From Cohnella abietis (GTDB lineage: Bacteria; Bacillota; Bacilli; Paenibacillales; Paenibacillaceae), in contig NZ_AP019400.1 of assembly GCF_004295585.1 (NCBI RefSeq), forward strand, positions 4,190,001 to 4,254,000: a stretch of DNA of 64,000 bases, written 5' to 3'. A program made the translations under genes and the position numbers. Below are positions 51,913 to 59,805 of this stretch, one piece after another. A model generated the notes under the pieces. The model was not told the DNA's origin, did no database searches, and was given only the letters and a program-made list of their open reading frames with translations. Positions within the stretch are counted from its first letter, which is position 1, and each line of letters opens with the position of its first letter.

Positions 51913-52854
51913 CTACGTGCCTTCCGGAACGTGGAATACCTTTTCCGGACGGACCGTTTCCCCATTCTCATCAAGAGAGAACAATCCGAGAAAAACCCCA
52001 TCCGATCGATAAAGCTTCAACAAACCTATTTTATCAGGCGGCGGCTGCAGTCGCAAAGCCTGCACCACTTTCCCCTGAAGAACATGCAAGGATTCAGGAT
52101 GTGAAGCTATGGCAGAGGGTAGCTCTGTAAGCATCACATCCGGAGCCAATAGCTTCTCCTTCAGACGATCCTGCATTAACAGCTCAGGAATTTCCTCGAG
52201 TGTAACGCATTGCTCCTGATTTAACCCAGCACTTTCCGTACGAACGAGCTCAGACATAACCGCGGGAACTCCTAGCTTACGTCCTATATCAACGCATAAC
52301 GTACGAATATAAGTACCTTTAGAACATACAACAGAAAATGAAAGCTCAGGCTGTTCTCCAGCCATCGATACTTTCAATATATGAATTTCATAAATGCTAA
52401 CGCGTCTAGAGGGTCTTTCGACCGTAATCCCTTCACGCGCTAACTCATAGAGTCGCTTGCCATTGATTTTAACCGCAGATACCATTGGAGGGGTCTGATC
52501 AATCTCTCCAATAAAAGATAGAGCAGCATCAACGATCATCGACTCCGTCAAAAACGAAGCATCCTTCTGCTCGGTGATATTCCCGCTCAAATCCTCTGTA
52601 TCCGTTGCGATTCCAAACCGTAGCGTTGCTTCATATGTCTTAGGCATTTCTTGCAAGTATTCAACAAAGCGCGTTGAACGTCCGATACAAAGCGGAAGAA
52701 CCCCCGTCACGGCAGGATCTAATGTACCCGTATGTCCTATCCTCCGAACGCGGACCATCCCCCGGACCTTGGCCACAACATCGTGGGAAGTCCAGCCAGC
52801 TGGTTTCCATACTGCAAGAACACCATCTAAATTTTGATCCGGTTGCTGCTTCAT
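51913..52854 (-). CDS. truB: tRNA pseudouridine(55) synthase
   Basis: TruB forms pseudouridine 55 in the T-loop of tRNAs. The catalytic aspartate is in RRIGHTGTLDPAVTGVLPL, with KPAGWTSHDVV before it and KGTYIRTLC after it; a PUA-like C-terminal domain follows (about 240-313). The length of 313 aa is normal. Its ATG overlaps the nrnA stop by four bases, so the two are coupled. Confidence 0.97.
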   Translation of the reverse strand: MKQQPDQNLDGVLAVWKPAGWTSHDVVAKVRGMVRVRRIGHTGTLDPAVTGVLPLCIGRSTRFVEYLQEMPKTYEATLRFGIATDTEDLSGNITEQKDASFLTESMIVDAALSFIGEIDQTPPMVSAVKINGKRLYELAREGITVERPSRRVSIYEIHILKVSMAGEQPELSFSVVCSKGTYIRTLCVDIGRKLGVPAVMSELVRTESAGLNQEQCVTLEEIPELLMQDRLKEKLLAPDVMLTELPSAIASHPESLHVLQGKVVQALRLQPPPDKIGLLKLYRSDGVFLGLFSLDENGETVRPEKVFHVPEGT

Positions 52855-53831
52855 TCGCTATCCAACGCTTTCTGTACAATGCTAACAACCTTATTAATAA
52901 CTTCAGGGAGAGGCTCTGTAAGCCGACAGCCTGCAGCTCGAACATGACCTCCACCGCCAAAGTGCTGCGCAACAGCGGCGACATTAACTCGTCCTGCCGA
53001 ACGCAAGCTAACCTTAACGGATTCCTGACCATTTTGCTTGAAAAGAATTCCGACCTCGACACCTTCGATGTTACGCGGATAGTTTACGAGACCTTCTAAA
53101 TCTTCATTAGTTGCTCCCGTTTCCTCCAAGTCTTCTGAATTCACCCATAACCAGCCAATGCGGTGATCAGGAGTGAAGGCAAGTCTTGAGAGACCTCTTT
53201 GAATAACACCAAGCTGCCCTATCGTCATACGCTCCAATAGATGCTCAGCCAGTTCAGGACCATTGACGCCAGCTTCAAGTAATCTTGAAGCCATCGCCAT
53301 TACAAGCGGGCTAGTGCTGGAATATCGGAAGCCACCTGTATCTGTCAGTAAGCCAGTATAAATCGCAGTGGCAATATCAACGTCTAATGTCATCTCCAGC
53401 TCGTCCAATAACTCAAACAAAATTTCGGCAGTGGCCGCTGCGTGAAACTTCATTAAGTTCACACGTCCAAAGCCGTCATTCGTTGGATGATGGTCGATAT
53501 TGAGCAGCTCCGCATCAGGCGCAAACCAAAGGTGCGTTCTGCCTACTCGTGCGAAATCAGCACAATCTACACAAATAACGTTACGATATTGCTTTACTGA
53601 CTCATTGCCATCCAAAGTGAGGATTTCCGAGCTCTTCCATAAAAAATGAAGCCGAGAGGGCACGGGACCCTCATTCAGCATCGTAAACTTCTTCCCTAGC
53701 TTCTCCAGCAGCCAAGCTACGGCAACCGTAGAGCTAATCGCGTCACCATCGGGCTGCACATGAGAAACAATCAGGAAATCGTCTCTTTCACGGATGAAAG
53801 TCGCGGCTTCCTTCAAATCCTTGGCCCACAT
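52851..53831 (-). CDS. nrnA: NrnA-type DHH phosphoesterase (oligoribonuclease / pAp phosphatase)
   Basis: NrnA degrades short RNA oligonucleotides and dephosphorylates 3'-phosphoadenosine-5'-phosphate. The DHH domain has SHVQPDGDAISSTVA, VDCADFARVG, NIDHHPTNDGFG and GLLTDTGGFRY; the DHHA1 domain ends with the glycine-rich HFGGGGHVRAAGCRL. The 326 aa length is normal. It lies between rbfA and truB, where it sits in many Bacillota. Confidence 0.94.
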   Translation of the reverse strand: MWAKDLKEAATFIRERDDFLIVSHVQPDGDAISSTVAVAWLLEKLGKKFTMLNEGPVPSRLHFLWKSSEILTLDGNESVKQYRNVICVDCADFARVGRTHLWFAPDAELLNIDHHPTNDGFGRVNLMKFHAAATAEILFELLDELEMTLDVDIATAIYTGLLTDTGGFRYSSTSPLVMAMASRLLEAGVNGPELAEHLLERMTIGQLGVIQRGLSRLAFTPDHRIGWLWVNSEDLEETGATNEDLEGLVNYPRNIEGVEVGILFKQNGQESVKVSLRSAGRVNVAAVAQHFGGGGHVRAAGCRLTEPLPEVINKVVSIVQKALDSE

Positions 53832-53852
53832 GCCTTTTCCCCCTAGCCGATA

Positions 53853-54209
53853 TTAAGACCCCAGAGAATCTTGGTTAATTTTCTGTAGCAGTGCCTCGAT
53901 ATGGCTACCGTAAGCAATAGAGCTGTCAAAACGGAATTCCATAACGGGAGTATGGCGAAGCTTCACGCGGCGACCCAGCTCGGAGCGCAAAAATCCATTT
54001 GCGCGTCCAATCGCTTTGAGGGTCTCCTCTTTCTGCTCTTCGCTGCCTAGAATACTAATGTATACTCTTGCAAGCGAAAGATCGTTCGTGATATCAACGC
54101 CGGTTACTGTAATAAACCCGATACGGGGATCCTTCAGCTCCGTCTGAATGATGGAGCTGATTTCCTTCTTAATCTGTTCGCCGACCCGTCCGACTCGGAA
54201 TTTGGCCAT
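53853..54209 (-). CDS. rbfA: ribosome-binding factor A
   Basis: RbfA binds the 30S subunit and assists late 16S rRNA maturation, especially in the cold. The 118 aa protein has the small KH-like fold with RVGEQIKKEISSIIQTELKD near the start, FITVTGVDITNDLSLARVYI, and LRHTPVMEFRFDSS near the end. It starts 21 bases after infB; ylxP, which lies between them in B. subtilis, is absent. Confidence 0.97.
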   Translation of the reverse strand: MAKFRVGRVGEQIKKEISSIIQTELKDPRIGFITVTGVDITNDLSLARVYISILGSEEQKEETLKAIGRANGFLRSELGRRVKLRHTPVMEFRFDSSIAYGSHIEALLQKINQDSLGS

Positions 54210-54230
54210 GCTGATCCCACCTTAATGATG

Positions 54231-57200
54231 TTAACGCTCTACAGACTCCATCACAAACGCTTCGATGATATCGCCTTGTCTGAGATCATTAAATTTATCT
54301 AGAGTTATACCACATTCATAGCCTTCCGAAACTTCCTTCGTATCATCCTTAAATCGTTTAAGGGAATCAATTTTTCCTGTGAAAATAACGATTCCATCAC
54401 GAGTAAGGCGAGCCTCAGCGTTGCGAGCGATTTTACCGTCTGTAATCATACAGCCTGCAATCGTTCCAACCTTCGTTACTTTGAATGTTTCGCGTACTTC
54501 GGCATGACCGGTTACTCTTTCCTTGAATATCGGATCGAGCATTCCCTTCATAGCCTGTTCGATCTCTTCAATAACCTTGTAGATAATTGAATGCAAGCGA
54601 ACGTCAACTTTTTCTTGTTCTGCAATACCTTGCGCGCGTGGCTCTGGACGTACGTTAAAGCCGATCACGATCGCAGAAGAAGCAGAAGCCAATATAATAT
54701 CGGACTCAGTAATCGCACCTACACCGCTATATATTGTTCTAACACGTACGCCTTCAATCTCAATTTTCTCGAGTGAGCCTTTGAGCGCTTCGAGTGAGCC
54801 TTGAACGTCTGCTTTAAGGATAACGTTAAGCTCCTTGATGTCGCCTTCCTTGATTTTGCTGAACAGATCCTCCAGCGTAACCGTTTGGTTGGCTTTCATC
54901 TGAGACTGACGAGTCTTGATTGAACGCTTATCAGCAATTTCACGTGCCTTACGCTCGTCTTCGAACACCATGAATGGATCGCCTGCTTGAGGAACTTCCG
55001 TCAAACCAGTAATTTCTACCGGTGTTGATGGACCAGCTTCCTTAATACGACGACCACGGTCATTCGTCATTGCACGAATACGTCCGAAGCAGTCACCGGC
55101 AACGAATGCATCACCGACTTTAAGCGTTCCGTTCTGCACGAGAATACGCGCAATAGGTCCTTTTCCTTTGTCAAGCTCGGCTTCCATAACAGTAGCGCGT
55201 GCGCGTTTGTCTGGGTTAGCTTTATAATCATTCACTTCAGCGACAAGAAGAACCATTTCTAGAAGACCGTCAAGGTTAATCCGTTGCTTAGCTGACAATT
55301 CAACGAAGATTGTATCTCCGCCCCATGCTTCTTGAACAAGACCATATTCAGTAAGCTCTTGTTTTACTTTATCGGGGTTAGCGCCCGGCTTGTCGATTTT
55401 GTTAACGGCAACGATAATCGGCACGTTAGCTGCTTTCGCATGTGCGATTGCTTCAACGGTTTGTGGCATAACGCCATCATCTGCTGCAACGACAAGAATC
55501 GTAATATCAGTAACCTGAGCACCACGAGCACGCATCGTTGTGAACGCTTCGTGACCCGGTGTATCCAGGAAAGTAATTTTCTTGTTATTGATTTCGACTT
55601 GGTATGCACCGATGTGCTGAGTAATTCCGCCTGCTTCTCCGCTTGCTACTTTCGTTTCACGGATTGCATCAAGCAATGTTGTTTTACCGTGGTCAACGTG
55701 ACCCATGATTGTAACAACAGGAGGACGGGAAACCAAAGCATCCGGATCATCGTTCTCTTCAATCGTTTCGAATTGAGTATCTTCTACCGCGATCTTAACT
55801 TCGGCTTCAACACCATATTCAGTAACGACTAGAAGTACAGTATCCAAATCGAGATCTTGGTTAATTGTTGCCATAACGCCCATCAGCAACAGCTTCTTGA
55901 TAACCTCAGAAGCATCCTTATGCAACAATTTCGCCAATTCGCCAACCGTCATGTTACCGCGAACGATAACCTTCTTCGGCGTGTTGTCGATTTTCTCACG
56001 TGGCGGCTGATTGCTCTTGCGCGCGTTCTTACCACCCTTGCCTTTACCGCCTCTGAAGCCGCCTCTGCTATCATCGAAACGACTATCCTTGCGCTTGCCA
56101 GCTGCTCCCGGACCACCAGCGCCAATGCGGTTGAAATCTCCGCCTTCGCCCGGACGACCCTTAGCATCTCCACGCCCAGCTGGACGATTGCTGTCACCAG
56201 GACGACCGCCGCGTGCGCCTGCAGCACCAGCTGCTGGACTGCGACCTGCGCCTGTACCTTGACCTGGACGGCTAGGGGCTGCACTGCTGCCACCTTGACC
56301 TTGCGGACGACTTGCGCCTCCGCTGCTATATCCACCTTGGCCCTGCGGACGACCTTGACCGCCACCGCTGCTATAACCGCCTTGACCTTGCGGACGACCT
56401 TGACCGCCGCCACTGCTATAACCGCCTTGACCTTGCGGACGACCTTGACCGCCGCCACTGCTATAACCGCCTTGACCTTGCGGACGACCTTGACCGCCGC
56501 CACTGCTATAACCGCCTTGACCTTGCGGACGACCTTGGCCGCCGCCACTGCTATAACCGCCTTGACCTTGCGGACGTGGTGCGCCTCCGCTGCTATATCC
56601 ACCTTGACCTTGCGGACGCGGTGCTCCTCCGCTGCTATATCCGCCTTGACCTTGCGGACGCGGTGCGCCTCCGCTGCTATATCCACCTTGACCTTGCGGA
56701 CGACTTCCGCCTTGGCCTTGTGGACGGCTTCCGCCCTGACCTTGCGGACGGTTTCCACCACCGCTGTTATATCCACCTTGACCTTGCGGACGGCTTCCAC
56801 CTTCACGCTGGTTGTAGCTACCTTGACCTTGCGGACGTGGTGCTTGACCTTGGGAAGAAGCTGGCGCGCTGGAAGGAGCTGCTGCTGAAGGTGTCGCAGG
56901 TGCAGTAGCATTATTCGCCGCTGGTGCAGATTCTGCTGGCGGCGGAGTAGCTGATGCTTGCGAAACTTGCGCAGTTGGTGCCGCAGGTGCAGATGCAGCC
57001 GGGCTAGACTGTGGCGCTTGCTGCTGCGGTGAGCTTTGAGCAGGCGTACTCGAAACAGCCGGTGCTCCCGTTTGTGGACGGCGATCGGCTGCTGGCGCTG
57101 CTGCTGTTGAAGTTGCTGGCTTGGACGCTTGGGCCATTTTCGCAGCCGCATTCGCTTTTACATCGCGGAAAAACTTTTCCACCGCTCCGGTCATTCCATT

Positions 57201-57335
57201 TTCCATAACGCTCATGTGGTTATTGACCGGCATATTCATTCTTTTCAATATTGTGATAACCTCTTTACTGCTCATGTTGAGCTGTTTGGCATATTCGTAA
57301 ACCCTTAGCTTATCCGTATTATCTTGTTTACTCAA
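54231..57335 (-). CDS. infB: translation initiation factor IF-2 with a long Gly/Gln-rich repeat region
   Basis: IF-2 is the GTPase that brings initiator tRNA to the 30S subunit. The C-terminal half (about 430-1034) is standard: an IF2N motif (VGELAKLLHKDASEVIKKLL) and GTPase motifs GHVDHGKTTLLD, DTPGHEAFT and NKID, then domains II-IV. At the start is another IF2N domain (RVYEYAKQLNMSSKEVITIL). Between them lie about 370 disordered residues: Ala/Pro-rich (60-165), then 14 copies of RPQGQG in a GGYSSGG(G/A) context (about 165-360), then Gly/Arg-rich. At 1034 aa it is far longer than the 716 aa of B. subtilis. The gene overlaps ylxQ by eight bases. Confidence 0.97.
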   Translation of the reverse strand: MSKQDNTDKLRVYEYAKQLNMSSKEVITILKRMNMPVNNHMSVMENGMTGAVEKFFRDVKANAAAKMAQASKPATSTAAAPAADRRPQTGAPAVSSTPAQSSPQQQAPQSSPAASAPAAPTAQVSQASATPPPAESAPAANNATAPATPSAAAPSSAPASSQGQAPRPQGQGSYNQREGGSRPQGQGGYNSGGGNRPQGQGGSRPQGQGGSRPQGQGGYSSGGAPRPQGQGGYSSGGAPRPQGQGGYSSGGAPRPQGQGGYSSGGGQGRPQGQGGYSSGGGQGRPQGQGGYSSGGGQGRPQGQGGYSSGGGQGRPQGQGGYSSGGGQGRPQGQGGYSSGGASRPQGQGGSSAAPSRPGQGTGAGRSPAAGAAGARGGRPGDSNRPAGRGDAKGRPGEGGDFNRIGAGGPGAAGKRKDSRFDDSRGGFRGGKGKGGKNARKSNQPPREKIDNTPKKVIVRGNMTVGELAKLLHKDASEVIKKLLLMGVMATINQDLDLDTVLLVVTEYGVEAEVKIAVEDTQFETIEENDDPDALVSRPPVVTIMGHVDHGKTTLLDAIRETKVASGEAGGITQHIGAYQVEINNKKITFLDTPGHEAFTTMRARGAQVTDITILVVAADDGVMPQTVEAIAHAKAANVPIIVAVNKIDKPGANPDKVKQELTEYGLVQEAWGGDTIFVELSAKQRINLDGLLEMVLLVAEVNDYKANPDKRARATVMEAELDKGKGPIARILVQNGTLKVGDAFVAGDCFGRIRAMTNDRGRRIKEAGPSTPVEITGLTEVPQAGDPFMVFEDERKAREIADKRSIKTRQSQMKANQTVTLEDLFSKIKEGDIKELNVILKADVQGSLEALKGSLEKIEIEGVRVRTIYSGVGAITESDIILASASSAIVIGFNVRPEPRAQGIAEQEKVDVRLHSIIYKVIEEIEQAMKGMLDPIFKERVTGHAEVRETFKVTKVGTIAGCMITDGKIARNAEARLTRDGIVIFTGKIDSLKRFKDDTKEVSEGYECGITLDKFNDLRQGDIIEAFVMESVER
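56290..56845 (-). repeat. infB: in-frame ~39-45-bp repeat inside infB
   Basis: The plus-strand unit CCTTGACCTTGCGGACG recurs about every 39-45 bases, coding the RPQGQGGYSSGG peptide 14 times. Near-identity between neighbouring copies, with differences mostly in the GQG/AP linker, points to recent in-frame duplication. Confidence 0.9.
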
Positions 57336-57660
57336 TATTCTCCACCTCCGAATGTTGACCCCAACCGACTGCTAGCATGTCGGCAAATCCCCGATCTGTT
57401 ACCGCGAATAGAACGCGCTCGGGCTTGCCTACGGCAGATCCCAGCTCAAATCGGGTAAATCCTATTAACAAAGGCACGTTATAGCTTTTGCATTTGTCCT
57501 TTATTTTCTTAGTCGTATTATCCGAAGCATCCGCTGCAAGCAAGACTAGCTTAGCCTCTCCCGTACGAACAGCCTTCAACACAACTTCTTCTCCGCTGAC
57601 TAGCTTGCCTGCTCTCGTAGCCAGGCCTAATCGGGATAGCACCTTATTTACCGTTGTCAT
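57328..57660 (-). CDS. ylxQ: YlxQ, L7Ae-family ribosomal-associated protein
   Basis: A small K-turn RNA-binding protein of the L7Ae/L30e/S12e family. The 110 aa product starts MTTVNKVLSRLGLATRAGKL and keeps GEEVVLKAVRTGEAKLVLLA. The short acidic tail (QHSEVENIE) is unusual compared with my recollection of the family. ATG 57660 follows GAGG and overlaps the ylxR stop; upstream in-frame codons would extend into ylxR and are rejected. Confidence 0.92.
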   Translation of the reverse strand: MTTVNKVLSRLGLATRAGKLVSGEEVVLKAVRTGEAKLVLLAADASDNTTKKIKDKCKSYNVPLLIGFTRFELGSAVGKPERVLFAVTDRGFADMLAVGWGQHSEVENIE

Positions 57661-57964
57661 TATCGTCCTCAAGCTCCTTGCTTGCCTGAAACTCGTCCTC
57701 GACTTGAATGAATTCGGCTTCCAGACGATCGTATATATCCGCACCGACCGGTGTTTTCAAGGCACGCTCGAACGCCTTTGACTTTTTCGCCAGCTTAAAG
57801 CAAGCGACTTTGCCACATAAATAGGCGCCGCGGCCAGGCTTCTTGCCGGTCAGATCGATTTGAATTTCTCCCTGCGGAGAACGTACGATTCGAATCAATT
57901 CCTTCTTAGGCATCATTTCCTGACAGGCCACGCACTTACGCTGAGGTATCTTTCTCGGTCTCAA
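57644..57964 (-). CDS. ylxR: YlxR (RnpM) family RNA-binding protein
   Basis: YlxR is a small DUF448 protein, recently described in B. subtilis as RnpM, a modulator of RNase P. The 106 aa product has the conserved RKCVACQEMMPKKELIRIVR, with the cysteines that mark this family, and KKPGRGAYLCGKVACFKLA. The acidic tail extends to 106 residues against about 90 in Bacillus. Its 3' end overlaps the ylxQ start. Confidence 0.94.
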   Translation of the reverse strand: MRPRKIPQRKCVACQEMMPKKELIRIVRSPQGEIQIDLTGKKPGRGAYLCGKVACFKLAKKSKAFERALKTPVGADIYDRLEAEFIQVEDEFQASKELEDDNDNGK

Positions 57965-57976
57965 GGTTGATCCCCC

Positions 57977-59074
57977 TTAGTCGATGGATACGCTGTCCTG
58001 ATGCATGGTTGTTCCAGTAGATTTCGGACGTCCATACTCCTGCTCAGCCTGCGTTTCACTCTTGATATCAATTTTCCACCCTGTCAGCTTTGCAGCCAAA
58101 CGAGCGTTCTGGCCTTTAATACCGATCGCGAGAGATAATTGATAATCAGGTACGATTACGCGAGCCATCTTCTCTGTCTCAAAAACAATAACCTCAAGTA
58201 CTTTAGAAGGGCTTAGCGCGTTAGCAACATATTCATCGATAGATTCAGACCATCTAACAATGTCAATTTTCTCGCCTTTAAGCTCAGTAACGATAGATTG
58301 CACACGAATTCCGCGCTGTCCAACACAAGAGCCTACAGGATCAACTTCCTCATTGCGTGAATGAACCGCAATTTTAGAGCGAAACCCAGCCTCGCGGGCA
58401 ACGGAACGAATTTCTACTGTTCCATCGAAAATTTCTGGCACTTCAAGCTCGAACAAACGCTTTAACAGTCCTGGATGAGTCCGCGAAAGAATAATTTGCG
58501 GGCCTTTGCTCGTATTTTCAACCTTCGTAATGAAGGATTTAACACGATCTCCCTGCTTGAACTTGTCAGTTGGCATCAATTCAGTCAACGGCAGCGCAGC
58601 TTCCACTTTACCAAGATCAATGTATAAATTACGTAGGTCCATCCGTTGCACGATACCCGTAACAATATCTTGCTCTTTATCCACGAAAGCATGATAAATG
58701 AGACCGCGTTCTGCTTCGCGAATCCGTTGTGTGACAACTTGCTTCGCCGTTTGCGCTGCAATCCGTCCGAAATCCCGAGGTGTTACTTCTATTTCTGCTA
58801 TATCCTCCAATTGATAATGTGGATTTATAGCTCTTGATGCTTCAAGCGAAATCTCCAGACGAGGATCGAGAGCTTCTTCCACAATCGTCTTACGCGCATA
58901 AACTTTAATTTGCCCTGTTGTCCGATTAATGTCGACACGAACATTCTGAGCTGTATTAAAATTACGCTTGTAGCTGGAGATAAGTGCCGCTTCGATAGCT
59001 TCGATCAGGACGTCTTTGCTGATGCCCTTCTCGCGCTCGATTTCGGACAGCGCTTCGATGAACTCCATGCTCAT
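57977..59074 (-). CDS. nusA: transcription termination/antitermination factor NusA
   Basis: NusA binds RNA polymerase and nascent RNA and adjusts pausing and termination. The 365 aa protein has the N-terminal domain (EFIEALSEIEREKGISKDVL), an S1 domain (about 135-200), and two KH domains (CVGQRGIRVQSIVTELKGEK; LAIGIKGQNARLAAKLTGWK). It is the short Gram-positive form without the acidic C-terminal repeats. It follows rimP 74 bases downstream of its start region, as usual. Confidence 0.98.
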   Translation of the reverse strand: MSMEFIEALSEIEREKGISKDVLIEAIEAALISSYKRNFNTAQNVRVDINRTTGQIKVYARKTIVEEALDPRLEISLEASRAINPHYQLEDIAEIEVTPRDFGRIAAQTAKQVVTQRIREAERGLIYHAFVDKEQDIVTGIVQRMDLRNLYIDLGKVEAALPLTELMPTDKFKQGDRVKSFITKVENTSKGPQIILSRTHPGLLKRLFELEVPEIFDGTVEIRSVAREAGFRSKIAVHSRNEEVDPVGSCVGQRGIRVQSIVTELKGEKIDIVRWSESIDEYVANALSPSKVLEVIVFETEKMARVIVPDYQLSLAIGIKGQNARLAAKLTGWKIDIKSETQAEQEYGRPKSTGTTMHQDSVSID

Positions 59075-59147
59075 GACTTGATTATTCCTCCTAATGTGCG
59101 ATTAATTGCGCTACTAATGCGCTGGGATTGTCGTCACTGAAATAGTT

Positions 59148-59609
59148 TTAGAAAACAATGGCCAACCGTGCGGAGGCCACTTTATTGTAAGGGATGGCAT
59201 GTTTACGGCGTCCGATGACAATGACTATTGTCTCTCCGTCAAAACCGTCAAGCCTTCCTTCAAACTCTTTGGCCCCGTTAATCTGTTCGTATGTCGTCAC
59301 AAACACATGTTTGCCGACGGCTTTCGTGACATCCTCTGCCTTCTTAAGCGGCCTTTCGGCGCCTGGCGAGCTTACTTCTAGGAAATACGCTTCTTCGATA
59401 GGATCTAGTTCATCTAGCTTTGCGCTAACGAATTCGGAAACGATGCCGCAATCCTCGATATCGATGCCGCCTTCCTTGTCCACATAAACGCGCAAAAACC
59501 AGTTGCTGCCTTCCTTCACGTATTCCACGTCCACTAGCTCAAACCCGTTCTCCTCTAAGTAGGAGGTTGCGAAGTTTTCTACTATGGATTTTATTTTCGG
59601 TGCATTCAA
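59148..59609 (-). CDS. rimP: ribosome maturation factor RimP
   Basis: RimP assists 30S assembly. The 153 aa product has the two-domain fold: KIKSIVENFATSYLEENGFE, NWFLRVYVDKEGGIDIEDCG and YFLEVSSPGAERPLKKAED. TTG 59609 is chosen: GGGAGGTC lies about seven bases before it and the family start aligns there, whereas the open frame upstream (to 59777) crosses the polC terminator and has non-family sequence. Confidence 0.95.
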   Translation of the reverse strand: MNAPKIKSIVENFATSYLEENGFELVDVEYVKEGSNWFLRVYVDKEGGIDIEDCGIVSEFVSAKLDELDPIEEAYFLEVSSPGAERPLKKAEDVTKAVGKHVFVTTYEQINGAKEFEGRLDGFDGETIVIVIGRRKHAIPYNKVASARLAIVF

Positions 59610-59689
59610 AATGGTTGACCTCCCGATGCTCCAAATGGATTCCTGCAGTCTGTCACAACTCGTAAGACCCGCAGACAAAACGGAAAGAG

Positions 59690-59711
59690 TGGGTTTCCCC
59701 ACTCTTCTGCA
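59690..59711 (-). terminator. terminator-like hairpin after polC
   Basis: AAGAGTGGG-GAAA-CCCACTCTT forms a perfect nine-base-pair stem; on the minus strand TCCGTTTTG follows, a weak T tract. It lies 95 bases past the polC stop. Confidence 0.7.
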
Positions 59712-59805
59712 GACAGTGATATCCACATGATTACCAAAATTAATATAACATAACCTTAAAGCGACTGGCAACCACAACTTTCCTCTGTGTGGTATAACTA
59801 AACCC

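Noticed and set aside
55949..57151. Long open frames in other registers over the infB repeat (400 aa on the minus strand, 343 and 198 aa on the plus strand)
   Set aside because: Shadow frames of a low-complexity, repeat-rich gene with highly biased composition.
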